Assembly: GCA_018434355.1 (NCBI GenBank)
Contig: JAHDPL010000026.1
Coordinates: forward strand, 1 to 63,896
DNA: 63,896 nucleotides
From: Sporomusaceae bacterium
GTDB taxonomy: Bacteria > Bacillota > Negativicutes > UBA1444
Direction of reading: 5' to 3'
Within the stretch, counting starts at the first letter, position 1. Each line of letters opens with the position of its first letter. The notes beneath the pieces were generated by a model. It worked only from the letters and a program-made list of their open reading frames with translations, made no database searches and had not been told where the DNA came from. Position numbers and translations under genes: made by a program. Shown here piece by piece: positions 16,098-25,796 of this stretch.

Positions 16098-16126
16098 CGT
16101 ATACTGGTTTTGATTTTAGCAGTCAA
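16098..16126 (-). promoter_or_regulatory. Promoter of the T-box operon
   Basis: Minus-strand TTGACT, a 17-bp spacer and TATACG, just upstream of the leader RNA. Transcription would begin near 16090. Confidence 0.6.
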
Positions 16127-16151
16127 ACAATCGTTTGTCAAGCGATCGACG

Positions 16152-16190
16152 CAAAACGACGAGTTCGATTAAACCGACGTCGTCGTTTTG
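16152..16190 (-). terminator. Terminator after cheR
   Basis: Arms CAAAACGACGA and TCGTCGTTTTG form a stem downstream of the cheR stop, ending the long trmB-to-cheR operon. Confidence 0.7.
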
Positions 16191-16213
16191 GGTAGTGCTA
16201 CTGAGCCAGCTGT

Positions 16214-17011
16214 TTATTTGAATGGTTTTTGATAGAAGAACGGCAGATAATGCTGGAAACCGATGTCGCGGAAATTGAGGATCGCCTCGGTGCCGCCGAC
16301 GAACAGCACGCCGCCCGGTCTTAGCGCTTCCAGGAACCGCCGATACAGTTTGTCTTTGGCTTCCTCGGTGAAATAGATGACCACGTTGCGGCAGGAGATC
16401 AGGTCAAAGCCGCTGTCGTACTTGTCCAGCAGCAGGTTGTGATGCTGGAACGTGATGCCTTCCTTGACTTCCGGCAGCACCGCGCAGCGGTCGGCATCGA
16501 CCTGGCGGAAGTATTTCGCCATCCGGGCCGGCGAGACGTTTTTCAGTTCGTTCATCTGATAGATGCCTTCTTTGGCCTTGGCCAGCATTTTCAAATCGAT
16601 ATCGCTGGCCAGGATCTGATGTTTGGTCCGGGGCGTCAGGTCCGACATCATGATCGACATCGAATACGGCTCGGCGCCGGTAGAACAGCCGGCGCTCCAG
16701 ATCTTCAGCCGCGGACTCTGTTTCATCAAATCGGGAATGACTTTTTGCTCCAGTTCGACAAACTTCTCCGGCGTACGGAAAAACTCGGTCACGTTGATCG
16801 TCAGATAATCGATGAAATAGCGGAACAAAGCTTCGTCCTTGTCGATCAGCTGGAAAAAGTCCATGTACTTGCTGACATTGTGACGGGCCATCAGGTTGGT
16901 GATCCGACGCTGCATCTGGGCCGGTTTGTATTGATTGAGGTCGATTTGGGATTTGGTGTTGAATTTGGTCTTGAACTCTTCCCAATCGCGGTCGATTACT
17001 TCTGCTGCCAT
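16214..17011 (-). CDS. cheR: CheR-type protein-glutamate methyltransferase
   Basis: A 265-residue protein with the CheR layout: an N-terminal helical domain (to about residue 75) and a SAM methyltransferase domain with VTEFFRTPEKF, IWSAGCSTGAEPYS and DLISCRNVVIYF. CheR methylates glutamates on chemoreceptors for adaptation. No other chemotaxis gene is in the window. The start at 17011 has GGAG seven bases upstream and overlaps the amidohydrolase by 16 bp, so the gene is firmly part of a metabolic operon. Its targets cannot be told from the sequence. Confidence 0.9.
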   Translation of the reverse strand: MAAEVIDRDWEEFKTKFNTKSQIDLNQYKPAQMQRRITNLMARHNVSKYMDFFQLIDKDEALFRYFIDYLTINVTEFFRTPEKFVELEQKVIPDLMKQSPRLKIWSAGCSTGAEPYSMSIMMSDLTPRTKHQILASDIDLKMLAKAKEGIYQMNELKNVSPARMAKYFRQVDADRCAVLPEVKEGITFQHHNLLLDKYDSGFDLISCRNVVIYFTEEAKDKLYRRFLEALRPGGVLFVGGTEAILNFRDIGFQHYLPFFYQKPFK

Positions 17012-18201
17012 GTTGCCGCTCCTCCATTGTCGGCCGACAAATCCCTTGCGGAACCGCCAACCCATATTTTTTCCACGCGTGAAGCTATTTCCAGCGGCTC
17101 GCCGCTCCAGACGACGATATCGGCATCGCGCCCCGGCGCCAACATCCCAACTTTATCGGCAATCCCCATCATTTCAGCCGGGTCGCGGGTGACGGCCCGC
17201 AGCGCCGCCAGCGGCGACAGACCAAACCGAACGGCTAGCCCGGCGTAAACCGACAAAAACATGTTCGGCACCACCGGATGGTCGCTGATCAGGGCGAACT
17301 TCACGCCGTGCGCGTCCAGCACCGCCGGGGTGCGATAGCTCTTGTCCTTCAGTTCCATCTTGGCCCGGGTGATCAGTTGCGGCCCGATCGCCGCCTTGGC
17401 CTCGCGACGGGCCAGTTCCCCGGCAATCAGATGCCCCTCAGTGCAATGGTCCAAAACGATATCAACGTCGAACTCGCGGGCTATCCGCAGTGCGGTCATG
17501 ATGTCGTCAGCCCTGTGGGCATGGGCCCGCAGCGGCATCTCATGGCGCAGCACCTTCAGCACCGCATCCATGCCGAAGTCCGGCGTAAATTCTTTTGTGC
17601 CCTTCTTTTTCAGATAGTCGCGCGCCTTTTGCAAGGTTTCGCGAATCAGATACGCCGTCGCCATCCGGGTGACCGGCGCTTTTTGTTTGTCGCCATACAC
17701 CCGGCGCGGGTTCTCGCCAAAAGCGATTTTCAGGCCGGCATGCCGTTTCAGCAGCATCGATTCCACGGTTGCCTGACGGACTGTTTTTAGAACTACGCAT
17801 TGACCACCGATGGCGTTCGCGCTGCCTGGTGCGATCATCACCGTGGTCACGCCGCCAGCCAGCGCATCATCAAAAGCGATGTCCGCCGGATTGATCGCGT
17901 CCAGCGCATCCATCGCCGGAGTCACCGGTCCGCTGGTCTCGTTGCCGTCTTCCGCCGACCATTCCGTCGGTTCGGCATACACGCCGAGATGGGTATGCGC
18001 GTCAATCAGGCCCGGCGTTACGACCTTGCCTGTCGCATCAAACACTTCGCAACCATCAGGAATCGGCAACGACTGGCCGACCGCCACGATTTTGCCTTTT
18101 TCGATCAAAACGCAACCGCGCTCCAGCGGCGCGCCGTTCATCGTATATACTTTGCCGCCGCATATCGCCAGCATTTTGCCTGTGTTGTCTAATCGGGCCA
18201 T
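16996..18201 (-). CDS. Amidohydrolase, imidazolonepropionase-like
   Basis: A 401-residue metal-dependent hydrolase of the amidohydrolase superfamily. The N-terminal beta-sandwich is followed by the first metal motif DAHTHLG near residue 68. Further His ligands are in RAHAHR and DHCTEGH, and the catalytic Asp is in LISDHP. The C-terminus returns to the beta domain (GRDADIVVWSG). Relatives act on cyclic amides, dipeptides or imidazolones; the substrate is unknown. It overlaps folD by 13 bp and cheR by 16 bp, so the three are co-transcribed. Confidence 0.85.
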   Translation of the reverse strand: MARLDNTGKMLAICGGKVYTMNGAPLERGCVLIEKGKIVAVGQSLPIPDGCEVFDATGKVVTPGLIDAHTHLGVYAEPTEWSAEDGNETSGPVTPAMDALDAINPADIAFDDALAGGVTTVMIAPGSANAIGGQCVVLKTVRQATVESMLLKRHAGLKIAFGENPRRVYGDKQKAPVTRMATAYLIRETLQKARDYLKKKGTKEFTPDFGMDAVLKVLRHEMPLRAHAHRADDIMTALRIAREFDVDIVLDHCTEGHLIAGELARREAKAAIGPQLITRAKMELKDKSYRTPAVLDAHGVKFALISDHPVVPNMFLSVYAGLAVRFGLSPLAALRAVTRDPAEMMGIADKVGMLAPGRDADIVVWSGEPLEIASRVEKIWVGGSARDLSADNGGAATWQQK

Positions 18202-19025
18202 TTTCGCAGCACCGCCTCCAGCACCATCACGGTGCTTACTGTACCGATCCCGCCCGGCACCGGCGTAATCGCCGCCGCCAGCGGCTCCACCGCGGCATAA
18301 TCGACATCGCCGACAATGCGCCCATCTAGCTCATTAATCCCCACATCGACAACCACCGCTCCCGGTCTGATCATCGACGCCTGAATCATCTGAGGCTTGC
18401 CGACCGCCGCCACCACCAAGTCGGCCTGCCGCAAAAACGCGGCCAGGTCCGGCGTTTTGGAGTGACAGACCGTCACCGTCGTATCGCGACCGAGCAGCAG
18501 CTGGGCCAGCGGTTTGCCGACCACATTGCTGCGGCCGACGATCACGGCATGTTTACCTGCCAGTTCAATGCCGTAGTGTTCGAGCACCGTCATCACCGCC
18601 CGCGGCGTGCAGGGCGCCCAGGGGCTTTTGCCTGCCGCCACCAGACCCACGTTGAGCGGATGCATCGCATCTACGTCCTTTTCCGGGTCAAGGCTGCGCG
18701 CGATGACGTCCGGATTGATCTGCGCCGGTAACGGCATCATCGGCAAAATGCCGCTGACTTCCGGATTGGCGTTCAGTTGGTTGATCAGCGCCAACAATTC
18801 GTTTTGGGTCGTTTCCGCCGACAACGCGGCCAGGTGGTAGCGGATGCCGAGATTGCTGCACAGCTTGCCCAGCCATTCCGCATAGATGATTGACGCGTGA
18901 TCGTCGCCAACCAGGACTACCGCCAGTCCGCAGACTACGCCCTGGTCACGCAGTTTACCGGCTTTTTCCGTCAGGCGGGCCCGAATCGCAGCCGCCGCCG
19001 GCTTTCCCTCCATAATCAGAGCCAT
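18189..19025 (-). CDS. folD: Methylenetetrahydrofolate dehydrogenase/cyclohydrolase
   Basis: A 278-residue bifunctional folate enzyme. It shows the FolD tetrahydrofolate site with the Tyr and Lys of YAEWLGK, the PLPAQI segment, DPEKDVDAMHPLN and the NADP-binding GRSNVVGKPLA. It interconverts 5,10-methylene-THF and 10-formyl-THF. It follows fhs by 16 bp, giving two consecutive steps of the methyl branch of one-carbon metabolism. GGGAGGATTT precedes the chosen ATG; an upstream start would overlap fhs without a ribosome site. Confidence 0.95.
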   Translation of the reverse strand: MALIMEGKPAAAAIRARLTEKAGKLRDQGVVCGLAVVLVGDDHASIIYAEWLGKLCSNLGIRYHLAALSAETTQNELLALINQLNANPEVSGILPMMPLPAQINPDVIARSLDPEKDVDAMHPLNVGLVAAGKSPWAPCTPRAVMTVLEHYGIELAGKHAVIVGRSNVVGKPLAQLLLGRDTTVTVCHSKTPDLAAFLRQADLVVAAVGKPQMIQASMIRPGAVVVDVGINELDGRIVGDVDYAAVEPLAAAITPVPGGIGTVSTVMVLEAVLRKWPD

Positions 19026-19041
19026 GTGAATAAAATCCTCC

Positions 19042-20775
19042 CTAAAACAACCCGGATATCCGGCCTTCATTATCGATGTCTATCTTTTCGGCGGCCGGCA
19101 GTTTCGGCAGCCCCGGCATAGTCATGATCTCGCCGGTCAGCATGACGACAAACCCGGCGCCTGCCGACAGTTTGGCCTGTCGCACCGTCACGTTGAAGCC
19201 TTGCGGCCTGCCAAGCAAACTGGGGTCGTCGGACAGCGAGTACTGCGTCTTGGCCATGCAGATTGGCAGTTCGCCGTAGCCCATGCTGGTCAGTTTCTCG
19301 ATGCTCTGCTCCGCTTCTTTGGTGAAAACCGCATCGTCCGCACCATATATTTCCCGGGCAATAATCCGCACTTTTTCCGTCAGCGGCGCTGACAGGGGAT
19401 AGATTGGTTGATATTTTGACGGAGTCCGCTCCAGCAACGCGAGCAGTTTTTCCGCTACCGCGACGCCGCCATTGCCGCCTGCGCCAAACACCTGCGAGAT
19501 GGCCGCCTCGACGCCGTGCCGACCGCAGATTTCCAGCACCGCCGCCAACTCGGCCGGCGTGTCGGTGGGGAATTCATTCACGGCTACCACAATCGGCAGA
19601 CCGAATTTCTGCAGATTTTCGATATGTTTTTCCAGGTTGCCTGCGCCGCGTACCACCGCCGGCACATCTTCGCCGCTCAGGTTGGCTTTGGCCACCCCGC
19701 CGTGCATCTTCAGCGCCCGCACCGTCGCGACCAACACGACCGCCGCCGGTTTGAGACCGCCCATCCGGCACTTGATGTCAAGGAATTTCTCCGCGCCCAG
19801 ATCGGCGCCGAATCCGGCTTCGGTCACTGCATAATCTGCCAGTTTCAGTCCCATCCGGGTTGCGGTCAGGCTGTTGCAGCCATGGGCGATATTGGCGAAC
19901 GGGCCGCCGTGGATGATCGCCGGCACATTTTCCAGCGTCTGCACCAGGTTCGGCTTGATCGCTTCCTTCAGCAACGCCGCCATCGCCCCATGCACCTTCA
20001 GCGCGCCGGCTGTCACCGGATCGCCGCTATAAGTGTAGCCGACAACGATTTTTGACAGGCGTTGTTTCAAATCATTGATGTCTTTAGCCAGACAGAGCAC
20101 TGCCATGACTTCCGAGGCCACGGTGATGTCGAATCCGTCTTCGCGCGGTACGCCGTGAGCTTTGCCGCCCAGGCCGACCACGATATTGCGCAGGGCCCGG
20201 TCATTCATGTCCACCGCCCGCCGCCAGACGATGCGGCGCGGGTCGATTCCCAGCGCATTGCCCTGTTGCAGGTGGTTGTCGAGCGCCGCCGACAGCAGCG
20301 CGTGAGCCGTGGAAACGGCGTGAAAATCACCGGTGAAATGCAGGTTGATCTCTTCCATCGGCACGACTTGGGAGTAGCCGCCACCGGCTGCGCCGCCCTT
20401 GACGCCCATGCAGGGACCGAGCGACGGTTCGCGCAACATGCAGATCGCCTTTTTGCCCAGCTTGGCCAGCGCCTGGGTCACGCCGATCGTAGTGGTGGTC
20501 TTGCCTTCGCCGGCCGGCGTCGGTGTGATTGCGGTCACCAGGATCAGCTTGCCGTCCGGTTTCGCATCAAGGTCCTTCCATGCATCCAGCGATATCTTCG
20601 CCTTGTAATGTCCGTAGTTTTCCACATGTCGCGCGTCAATTCCGAGAGCGGCGGCTATTTCGCCAATCGGTTTCATGGAAGCGGCCTGGGCAATTTCAAT
20701 ATCGCTGAGCACCGGTTGATCCCTCCCCACAAATCCTCGTAAATCGTACTGGACTGATTCGCGAAAAACATTCAT
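19042..20775 (-). CDS. fhs: Formate-tetrahydrofolate ligase
   Basis: A 577-residue enzyme that makes 10-formyl-THF from formate, THF and ATP. The P-loop [11 protein letters not shown] near residue 87 and the blocks [19 protein letters not shown] and NLHFTGD are diagnostic. The length is close to the family's ~560, with some 15 extra N-terminal residues; a start a little downstream is possible. In acetogens Fhs belongs to the Wood-Ljungdahl pathway, otherwise to purine and formate metabolism. Its pairing with folD fits both. It lies 24 bp after the PBP gene. Confidence 0.96.
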   Translation of the reverse strand: MNVFRESVQYDLRGFVGRDQPVLSDIEIAQAASMKPIGEIAAALGIDARHVENYGHYKAKISLDAWKDLDAKPDGKLILVTAITPTPAGEGKTTTTIGVTQALAKLGKKAICMLREPSLGPCMGVKGGAAGGGYSQVVPMEEINLHFTGDFHAVSTAHALLSAALDNHLQQGNALGIDPRRIVWRRAVDMNDRALRNIVVGLGGKAHGVPREDGFDITVASEVMAVLCLAKDINDLKQRLSKIVVGYTYSGDPVTAGALKVHGAMAALLKEAIKPNLVQTLENVPAIIHGGPFANIAHGCNSLTATRMGLKLADYAVTEAGFGADLGAEKFLDIKCRMGGLKPAAVVLVATVRALKMHGGVAKANLSGEDVPAVVRGAGNLEKHIENLQKFGLPIVVAVNEFPTDTPAELAAVLEICGRHGVEAAISQVFGAGGNGGVAVAEKLLALLERTPSKYQPIYPLSAPLTEKVRIIAREIYGADDAVFTKEAEQSIEKLTSMGYGELPICMAKTQYSLSDDPSLLGRPQGFNVTVRQAKLSAGAGFVVMLTGEIMTMPGLPKLPAAEKIDIDNEGRISGLF

Positions 20776-20799
20776 TTTTCCTGCCGACCGTGGTCACTG

Positions 20800-22785
20800 T
20801 CACCTGGGTTCAAAGTATACGGTAATTTCGGCGCTCTTCGCTACCGGCGCGTTAGCCGGCGGATTCTGCCTCACCGCGACGCCGCTGCCTTCCGGAATCA
20901 GATACAGTCCGGCTTTTTGCAAGATGGCGGCCGCTTCGCGAATCGTCTTGCCGCGCACGTCCGGCGTTGCGAACTTGCCAGGCGGCATCACTGCCGGCTG
21001 GGCTGGCGGTGCGGCCTGAACCGGCTTTGGCGGCGCAGGCTTGGGCGCTACCGGTTTCGGCGGTTGAAACGCTTTAATGTCCTGTGATGGACGCAATCCC
21101 ATGATTCTGACGATCTGCGTCATCGCTTCGGCAAAAACCGGCGCAGCGATCTCGCCGCCGTAGTATAGGCCACGCGGACTATCAATGACCACCAGACCCG
21201 CCAGCTGGATGTCTTCCAGCGGACCGAAGCCGACGAACGAGGCGATGTAGCGTCCCGGATCATAGCCGGCCCCATTGTCGCGCAACCGTTCGGCCGTACC
21301 TGTCTTGCCGGCGAACCGATAACCCTCGACGTTGGCGCGTTTGCCGCCGCCCTCGGTCAGCACCTTTTCCATCAGGCCGACCATTTCCTGAGCCACATCC
21401 GGCGCAACGACCTGGCGGACCAGCTGCGGCGCTGAATAACTGACCAACAATCCGTCGCCGTCACGGATTTCCTTGATGATATGGGGTTTCAGCAACTTGC
21501 CCTCATTGGCCAGCGCCGATACCGCCGTAAGCAGTTGCAGCGGCGTCACCGCCACCGCCTGGCCGATGCCCATCGTCGCCACGTCGGACGGCTGCATGGC
21601 TTTCAGGCTGAGCAGCAGCCCGTCTTCTTCGCCCGGCAGCTCGACGCCGGTCGGTTTGCCGAAGCCGAATGCTTCCGAGTATTTCAGCATCCGCTCGCCG
21701 CCCATCCGCTGAGCCACTTCAGCGAAACCGGTATTGATCGAATACTTGATGATGTCGGAAAACGGCATCTTGCCATAACTGCCGCCATCCCAGTTCTTGA
21801 TCACCCGGCCGCCGACGTCGATTGCGCCGGTGTCGTTGAATATTTCTTTTGCGGTAACCACTTTTTCATGAATCGCAGCCGCCGCCACCAGCGATTTGAA
21901 GGTGGATCCGGGTTCATAAATGCCTGATATCGCTCGGTTGCGCCAAATTTGCTCCGAATAACGATAGAACGCATTGGGATTGTAGGCCGGTCGGCTGGCC
22001 ATCGCCAAAATCTCGCCGGTCTTGGGATTCATCACGATCATCGTCGCCGCCTGGGCCTTGGTCCGGGCCAGCGAATGGTCGAGCGCCTGCTCCACAGCGA
22101 ACTGAATCGCGCTGTCAATTGTCAGATGGATCGAATGGCCGGGCTTGGGTTTGGTGAAAGCGAAAATCGACTGGAAAATCGGCGTGCCTTTGCTATCGGT
22201 GTCGAGGATCTGTTTGTGGGTCTGCCCCTTGATCGTGGTGTCCATCCCCATCTCGATGCCGGTCAGGCCCTTGTCATCGGTGCCGACGAAACCGAGTATG
22301 TGAGCTGCCAACTGGTCGTTGGGGTACACGCGGCGACTCTCTTCGAGAAAATCCAGTCCACGGACTTTTTCTTTGGCGATGAATTCGAATACTCGCGTGT
22401 ATTCGGCCGGTTCCAGCGTCCGTTTCAGCCAGATGAAGGCGCCTTTGACTTTTAAGCGGTCGCGCAGCGTAGCTTCCGGCAGCTGGAGCAACGGGGCCAG
22501 TTTTTTGGCCAGAGCGTCTGCGTCCTGCACCTCACGCGGATTCGCATACAGCGACTTGGCCATGTGGCTGATCGCCAGTTCCTTGCCATTGCGGTCATAA
22601 ATCGAACCGCGCGGCGTCTGCAGACTGCGGGTCTCTTGCAGCTGCTCCCGGGCCCGGTCTGACCAGAGTTTGCCGTCGATGATCTGCAGCCAGGCGAGCC
22701 GGCCGGTCAAAACAACCAACAGCAACAGCAGCAACAGGCAAAATATTTTTAGATTACGCGCCGATTTAAGTTGTTGCTCAGCCAA
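20800..22785 (-). CDS. Class B penicillin-binding protein with PASTA domain (FtsI/SpoVD type)
   Basis: A 661-residue peptidoglycan transpeptidase. It has an N-terminal membrane anchor (residues ~10-33), a dimerisation domain starting at RGSIYDRNG, and a transpeptidase domain with the active-site serine in STFK (S294), the SxN motif (S349-N351) and KTGT (K494). A Pro/Ala-rich linker (~575-595) is followed by one PASTA domain. It cross-links septal or spore cortex peptidoglycan. The nearby FtsW/RodA-type glycosyltransferase two genes upstream is a plausible partner, with mutY lying between. The choice between FtsI and SpoVD is open. Confidence 0.92.
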   Translation of the reverse strand: MAEQQLKSARNLKIFCLLLLLLLVVLTGRLAWLQIIDGKLWSDRAREQLQETRSLQTPRGSIYDRNGKELAISHMAKSLYANPREVQDADALAKKLAPLLQLPEATLRDRLKVKGAFIWLKRTLEPAEYTRVFEFIAKEKVRGLDFLEESRRVYPNDQLAAHILGFVGTDDKGLTGIEMGMDTTIKGQTHKQILDTDSKGTPIFQSIFAFTKPKPGHSIHLTIDSAIQFAVEQALDHSLARTKAQAATMIVMNPKTGEILAMASRPAYNPNAFYRYSEQIWRNRAISGIYEPGSTFKSLVAAAAIHEKVVTAKEIFNDTGAIDVGGRVIKNWDGGSYGKMPFSDIIKYSINTGFAEVAQRMGGERMLKYSEAFGFGKPTGVELPGEEDGLLLSLKAMQPSDVATMGIGQAVAVTPLQLLTAVSALANEGKLLKPHIIKEIRDGDGLLVSYSAPQLVRQVVAPDVAQEMVGLMEKVLTEGGGKRANVEGYRFAGKTGTAERLRDNGAGYDPGRYIASFVGFGPLEDIQLAGLVVIDSPRGLYYGGEIAAPVFAEAMTQIVRIMGLRPSQDIKAFQPPKPVAPKPAPPKPVQAAPPAQPAVMPPGKFATPDVRGKTIREAAAILQKAGLYLIPEGSGVAVRQNPPANAPVAKSAEITVYFEPR

Positions 22786-22807
22786 GTGTTCAACTTACCT
22801 TTCTTGT

Positions 22808-23896
22808 TCAACTCTCCAGCAGTTCCGTCTGAACGCGGTCCGCCAGTTTTCGGTACGGTCCTGCCCAATTCAGGGTTTTGAGCTCTGCGCCGGTCAGCCA
22901 GCGGGCATCGGGCCGGTGAGAAAAGTCTACCGCGTCGGCATCGCAGAGAAACGCACGCAAGTCCCACTGCCGGTGACTAAAAACGTGATTCAGTCTTTGC
23001 CATTCACAGCGCAGCAGCACGGTCTGTCCAAGTTGCTGAAATCGCTGCCGCAACGCCGACGCCAATTCTGCCTCCGATAGCTGCTGTTCGGGCAGCAAAA
23101 CCTCTACCGACGGAAACTGCCACATGCCGGCCAAGAGACCGGTCTTGGGCCGCTGCACCGCCAGTACGCGCTGATCGGCCACCAATATCCCCGTATGCAC
23201 CTGCACTTGTCGCGGCGGTTCTGCCGCCTTCTTTTTCGGCAACTCGGCCTGCACCTGGTCGCGGACCGCGATGCAGTCGGCCTGCCAGGGACATGCGCCG
23301 CAGCGGGGCGAACGCGGCGTACAAACGAGCGCGCCGAGCTCCATCAGCGCCTGGGTAAAATCGCCGTAACGCTCGGTCTGTTCCATCATATCACGGACGA
23401 TCTGTTCAATCTGTTTCCTGGTCCGGGACTGCTCGACCGGCTCCTCGATCCGCTGCAACCGGCTGATCACCCGCAGCACATTGCCATCCACCGCCGGTTC
23501 CGGCTTGTTGTGGGCGATGCTGAGAATCGCACCGGCGGTATAGTCGCCCACTCCCGGCAACTTCCTCACGTCTTGCGGCGAATCCGGCACTTGCCCGCCA
23601 TAGCTGGCCACCACTTCACGCACGCCTTGCTGCAGATTGCGGACCCGCGAATAATAGCCGAGTCCCTGCCAGTACGACAGCACTTCTTCTTCCGGCGCTG
23701 CTGCCAAATCCTGCAGGCGGGGAAAGCGTTGCATAAACTTATTAAAGTAGGGGATCACCGCATCCACCCGCGTCTGTTGCAGCATGATCTCGGAAACCCA
23801 AACCCGGTAAGGGTCGCTGTCCTGTCGCCATGGCAGCTGCCGCCGGTTGCGATCATACCAGTCCAGCAGGCGCTGCGTCAACTGCTGCCGCTTCAT
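22808..23896 (-). CDS. mutY: A/G-specific adenine glycosylase
   Basis: A 362-residue DNA repair glycosylase. It has a helix-hairpin-helix LPGVGDYTAGAI, a catalytic Glu in SEIMLQQT, an Asp in VDGNVLRV, and the iron-sulfur loop C-x6-C-x2-C-x5-C (residues near 195-210). The C-terminal ~130 residues form a NUDIX-like domain that recognises 8-oxoguanine. It removes adenine mispaired with oxidised guanine. Start and ftsW stop overlap as ATGA, so it is translationally coupled. Confidence 0.95.
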   Translation of the reverse strand: MKRQQLTQRLLDWYDRNRRQLPWRQDSDPYRVWVSEIMLQQTRVDAVIPYFNKFMQRFPRLQDLAAAPEEEVLSYWQGLGYYSRVRNLQQGVREVVASYGGQVPDSPQDVRKLPGVGDYTAGAILSIAHNKPEPAVDGNVLRVISRLQRIEEPVEQSRTRKQIEQIVRDMMEQTERYGDFTQALMELGALVCTPRSPRCGACPWQADCIAVRDQVQAELPKKKAAEPPRQVQVHTGILVADQRVLAVQRPKTGLLAGMWQFPSVEVLLPEQQLSEAELASALRQRFQQLGQTVLLRCEWQRLNHVFSHRQWDLRAFLCDADAVDFSHRPDARWLTGAELKTLNWAGPYRKLADRVQTELLES

Positions 23897-25110
23897 CGGC
23901 CGTGCTGCGCCAATCGTTCACTGAGCCGCAGCCGGGAACGCCGCAGCGGTTCGGCTTGCGCCGGCTGGGATGCCTTTTTGCCGCGCCGGGCCGATTCCAC
24001 CGCCACACTGAACAATAACCCCATCGACCAGATGTTGACAATCAAAGCCGAGCCGCCATAACTGAAAAACGGCATCGGCACACCTGTCACCGGCAGCAGG
24101 CTGAGCACCATCGCTACGTTGCCGATCGCTTGACCGACAATCAGAAACAACATCCCGACAGCAACGCTGCGGCCCCGGCCATCGGTAGAGTCCAGAGCAA
24201 TCCGGACCCCATAGCAAAGCAAGGCGCCGATTAAAAGCAGTACGATCAATGACCCGACAAAGCCTGTCTCCTGAGCCCAGACGGCAAAGGCAAAATCAGT
24301 GTGGGCTTCCGGCAGATAATAAAACTTGCTTGCACCCATGCCCAGCCCTGTCCCTTTCATCCCGCCCGAGCCGATTGCCAGGAGCGACTGCAGCGGTTGA
24401 TAGCCGCTGGTCTGCGAATAGCTGTCCGGATTGAACCAGGCCAGGATGCGTTCGGCCCGGTATGCGGCGTGAAAAATCAGCCAGACCACCCCAATGCCGC
24501 CGCCGATGATCAAAAGCGCCCATTCGCGCAGCGGAATGCCGGCCACCAGGTATGGCACCAGGCACATGCCGAGAATAATCATGCCTGTCCCCATGTCCGG
24601 CTGGATGGTGACAAGCGCAGCCAGCGCCGCCGCGATCAGCAGCGGATAGGAAAACAACGAAACCGAGCGGCGGTCAAGCCTCGGTCCGATGTAAGCGGCG
24701 GCGGCCAGGACCGCGACCAGTTTGGCCAGCTCCGACGGTTGAAACGTGGTGATCCCGCCGATTGACAGCCAACGCCTGGCGCCGTTCGCCTCGACGCCGA
24801 TAAAAAAGACCGCGATCAAAAGCACCAGCGTAATCAACGACCAGATGGTGATCCGTTTCAAAAACCAGCTATAGCCCTGCCTGATGATAAAAGCCATTCC
24901 GGCCAGCCCGATCATGGCGGCGACAAAATGGCGCTTCAAAAAATATAAATTGTCGCCGAGCAGTTGGGAGCCCATGACAAAGCTGGAGCTGAACACATTG
25001 ATCGAACCGATCAGAAACAATAGGATCGTCACGAAGCCCAGTCCTTCAAGCGGGCTGGCCCAAAGCCGTGCACCCACCTTGGCCCGGGCAGATTTCGTTT
25101 GTTCAGGCAA
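23893..25110 (-). CDS. FtsW/RodA/SpoVE-family peptidoglycan polymerase
   Basis: A polytopic SEDS protein of about 405 residues with roughly ten helices. Characteristic blocks are GANGARRWL with QPSELAKL, QPDMGTG, EAHTDFAFAVWAQETGF and the C-terminal PVTGVPMPFFSYGGSAL. SEDS proteins polymerise lipid II and work with a class B PBP, here probably the one encoded at 20800-22785. The start is uncertain: TTG at 25110 has GGAGG at suitable distance and overlaps trmB by 8 bp, while another TTG 18 bp upstream is possible. The C-terminus is basic. Confidence 0.9.
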   Translation of the reverse strand: MPEQTKSARAKVGARLWASPLEGLGFVTILLFLIGSINVFSSSFVMGSQLLGDNLYFLKRHFVAAMIGLAGMAFIIRQGYSWFLKRITIWSLITLVLLIAVFFIGVEANGARRWLSIGGITTFQPSELAKLVAVLAAAAYIGPRLDRRSVSLFSYPLLIAAALAALVTIQPDMGTGMIILGMCLVPYLVAGIPLREWALLIIGGGIGVVWLIFHAAYRAERILAWFNPDSYSQTSGYQPLQSLLAIGSGGMKGTGLGMGASKFYYLPEAHTDFAFAVWAQETGFVGSLIVLLLIGALLCYGVRIALDSTDGRGRSVAVGMLFLIVGQAIGNVAMVLSLLPVTGVPMPFFSYGGSALIVNIWSMGLLFSVAVESARRGKKASQPAQAEPLRRSRLRLSERLAQHGR

Positions 25111-25783
25111 TGCCGCCGCCCTCCTCAATGGCCGGACCGAATCGGGCTTCGCAGTAGTGGATCGGCAAGCCGGCCGCAGCGAACTTGGCCTCGTACTCGG
25201 TCATGATCAGCGGCGAAACAACCGGCTCGGCGTGCAAATCGTATGACAACGCCGTCAATGCCATGCCGCAGCCTTGAAACGATTCCAACGAATAATCGAA
25301 CAACGGGCGGTTGTCAGTCTTGAACCGCACCGCACCGTCAGCAGCCAACACGGTCCGGTAAATGGCGATAAATCCCGGATGGGTCAGCCGGCGCTTATCA
25401 TGCCGGCTTTTCGGCCAGGGATCGCAAAAATGGATATACAACCCGTCGATTTCGCCCGGAGCAAATATCTGCGGCAAATATTGCACATCAGCCAGCACGA
25501 ATTGCAGGTTGGCCAATCCCAACTGCCGGGTTTTCCTTACGGCTTGCAGCAATACTCCCGGTTCGCGTTCCATGCCGATAAAACACTGCGTCGGATTCTG
25601 CTCGGCAGCCTGTCGCAAATACTGCCCCTTGCCTGTGCCCAACTCCACGAACAGCGGTCCGTCAGCCGGAAAACGGGTCTTCCACTGGCCGCGGCCAGAA
25701 AACGAATCGTCAAACACGGTCACTAGATCGGAAAATTCCCGGAGCGCATCCACCATGCCGGGTCTTCTGCGCAAACGTCCCAT
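25103..25783 (-). CDS. trmB: tRNA (guanine-N7-)-methyltransferase
   Basis: A 226-residue SAM methyltransferase. It has the SAM motif VELGTGKGQYL, the acidic loop IGMEREPGVL and the TrmB hallmark IHFCDPWPKSRHDKRRLTHP. It forms m7G46 in tRNA. It lies 13 bp after the AAA+ regulator gene and overlaps the SEDS gene. That places a housekeeping tRNA enzyme at the head of the wall and one-carbon operon. Confidence 0.95.
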   Translation of the reverse strand: MGRLRRRPGMVDALREFSDLVTVFDDSFSGRGQWKTRFPADGPLFVELGTGKGQYLRQAAEQNPTQCFIGMEREPGVLLQAVRKTRQLGLANLQFVLADVQYLPQIFAPGEIDGLYIHFCDPWPKSRHDKRRLTHPGFIAIYRTVLAADGAVRFKTDNRPLFDYSLESFQGCGMALTALSYDLHAEPVVSPLIMTEYEAKFAAAGLPIHYCEARFGPAIEEGGGIA

Positions 25784-25796
25784 GCGGGGGAAACAC

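Noticed and set aside
20800-25110. Division (dcw) cluster interpretation of the PBP and SEDS genes
   Set aside because: No mur, ftsQ, ftsZ or mra genes are present; mutY separates the two and the context is mixed.
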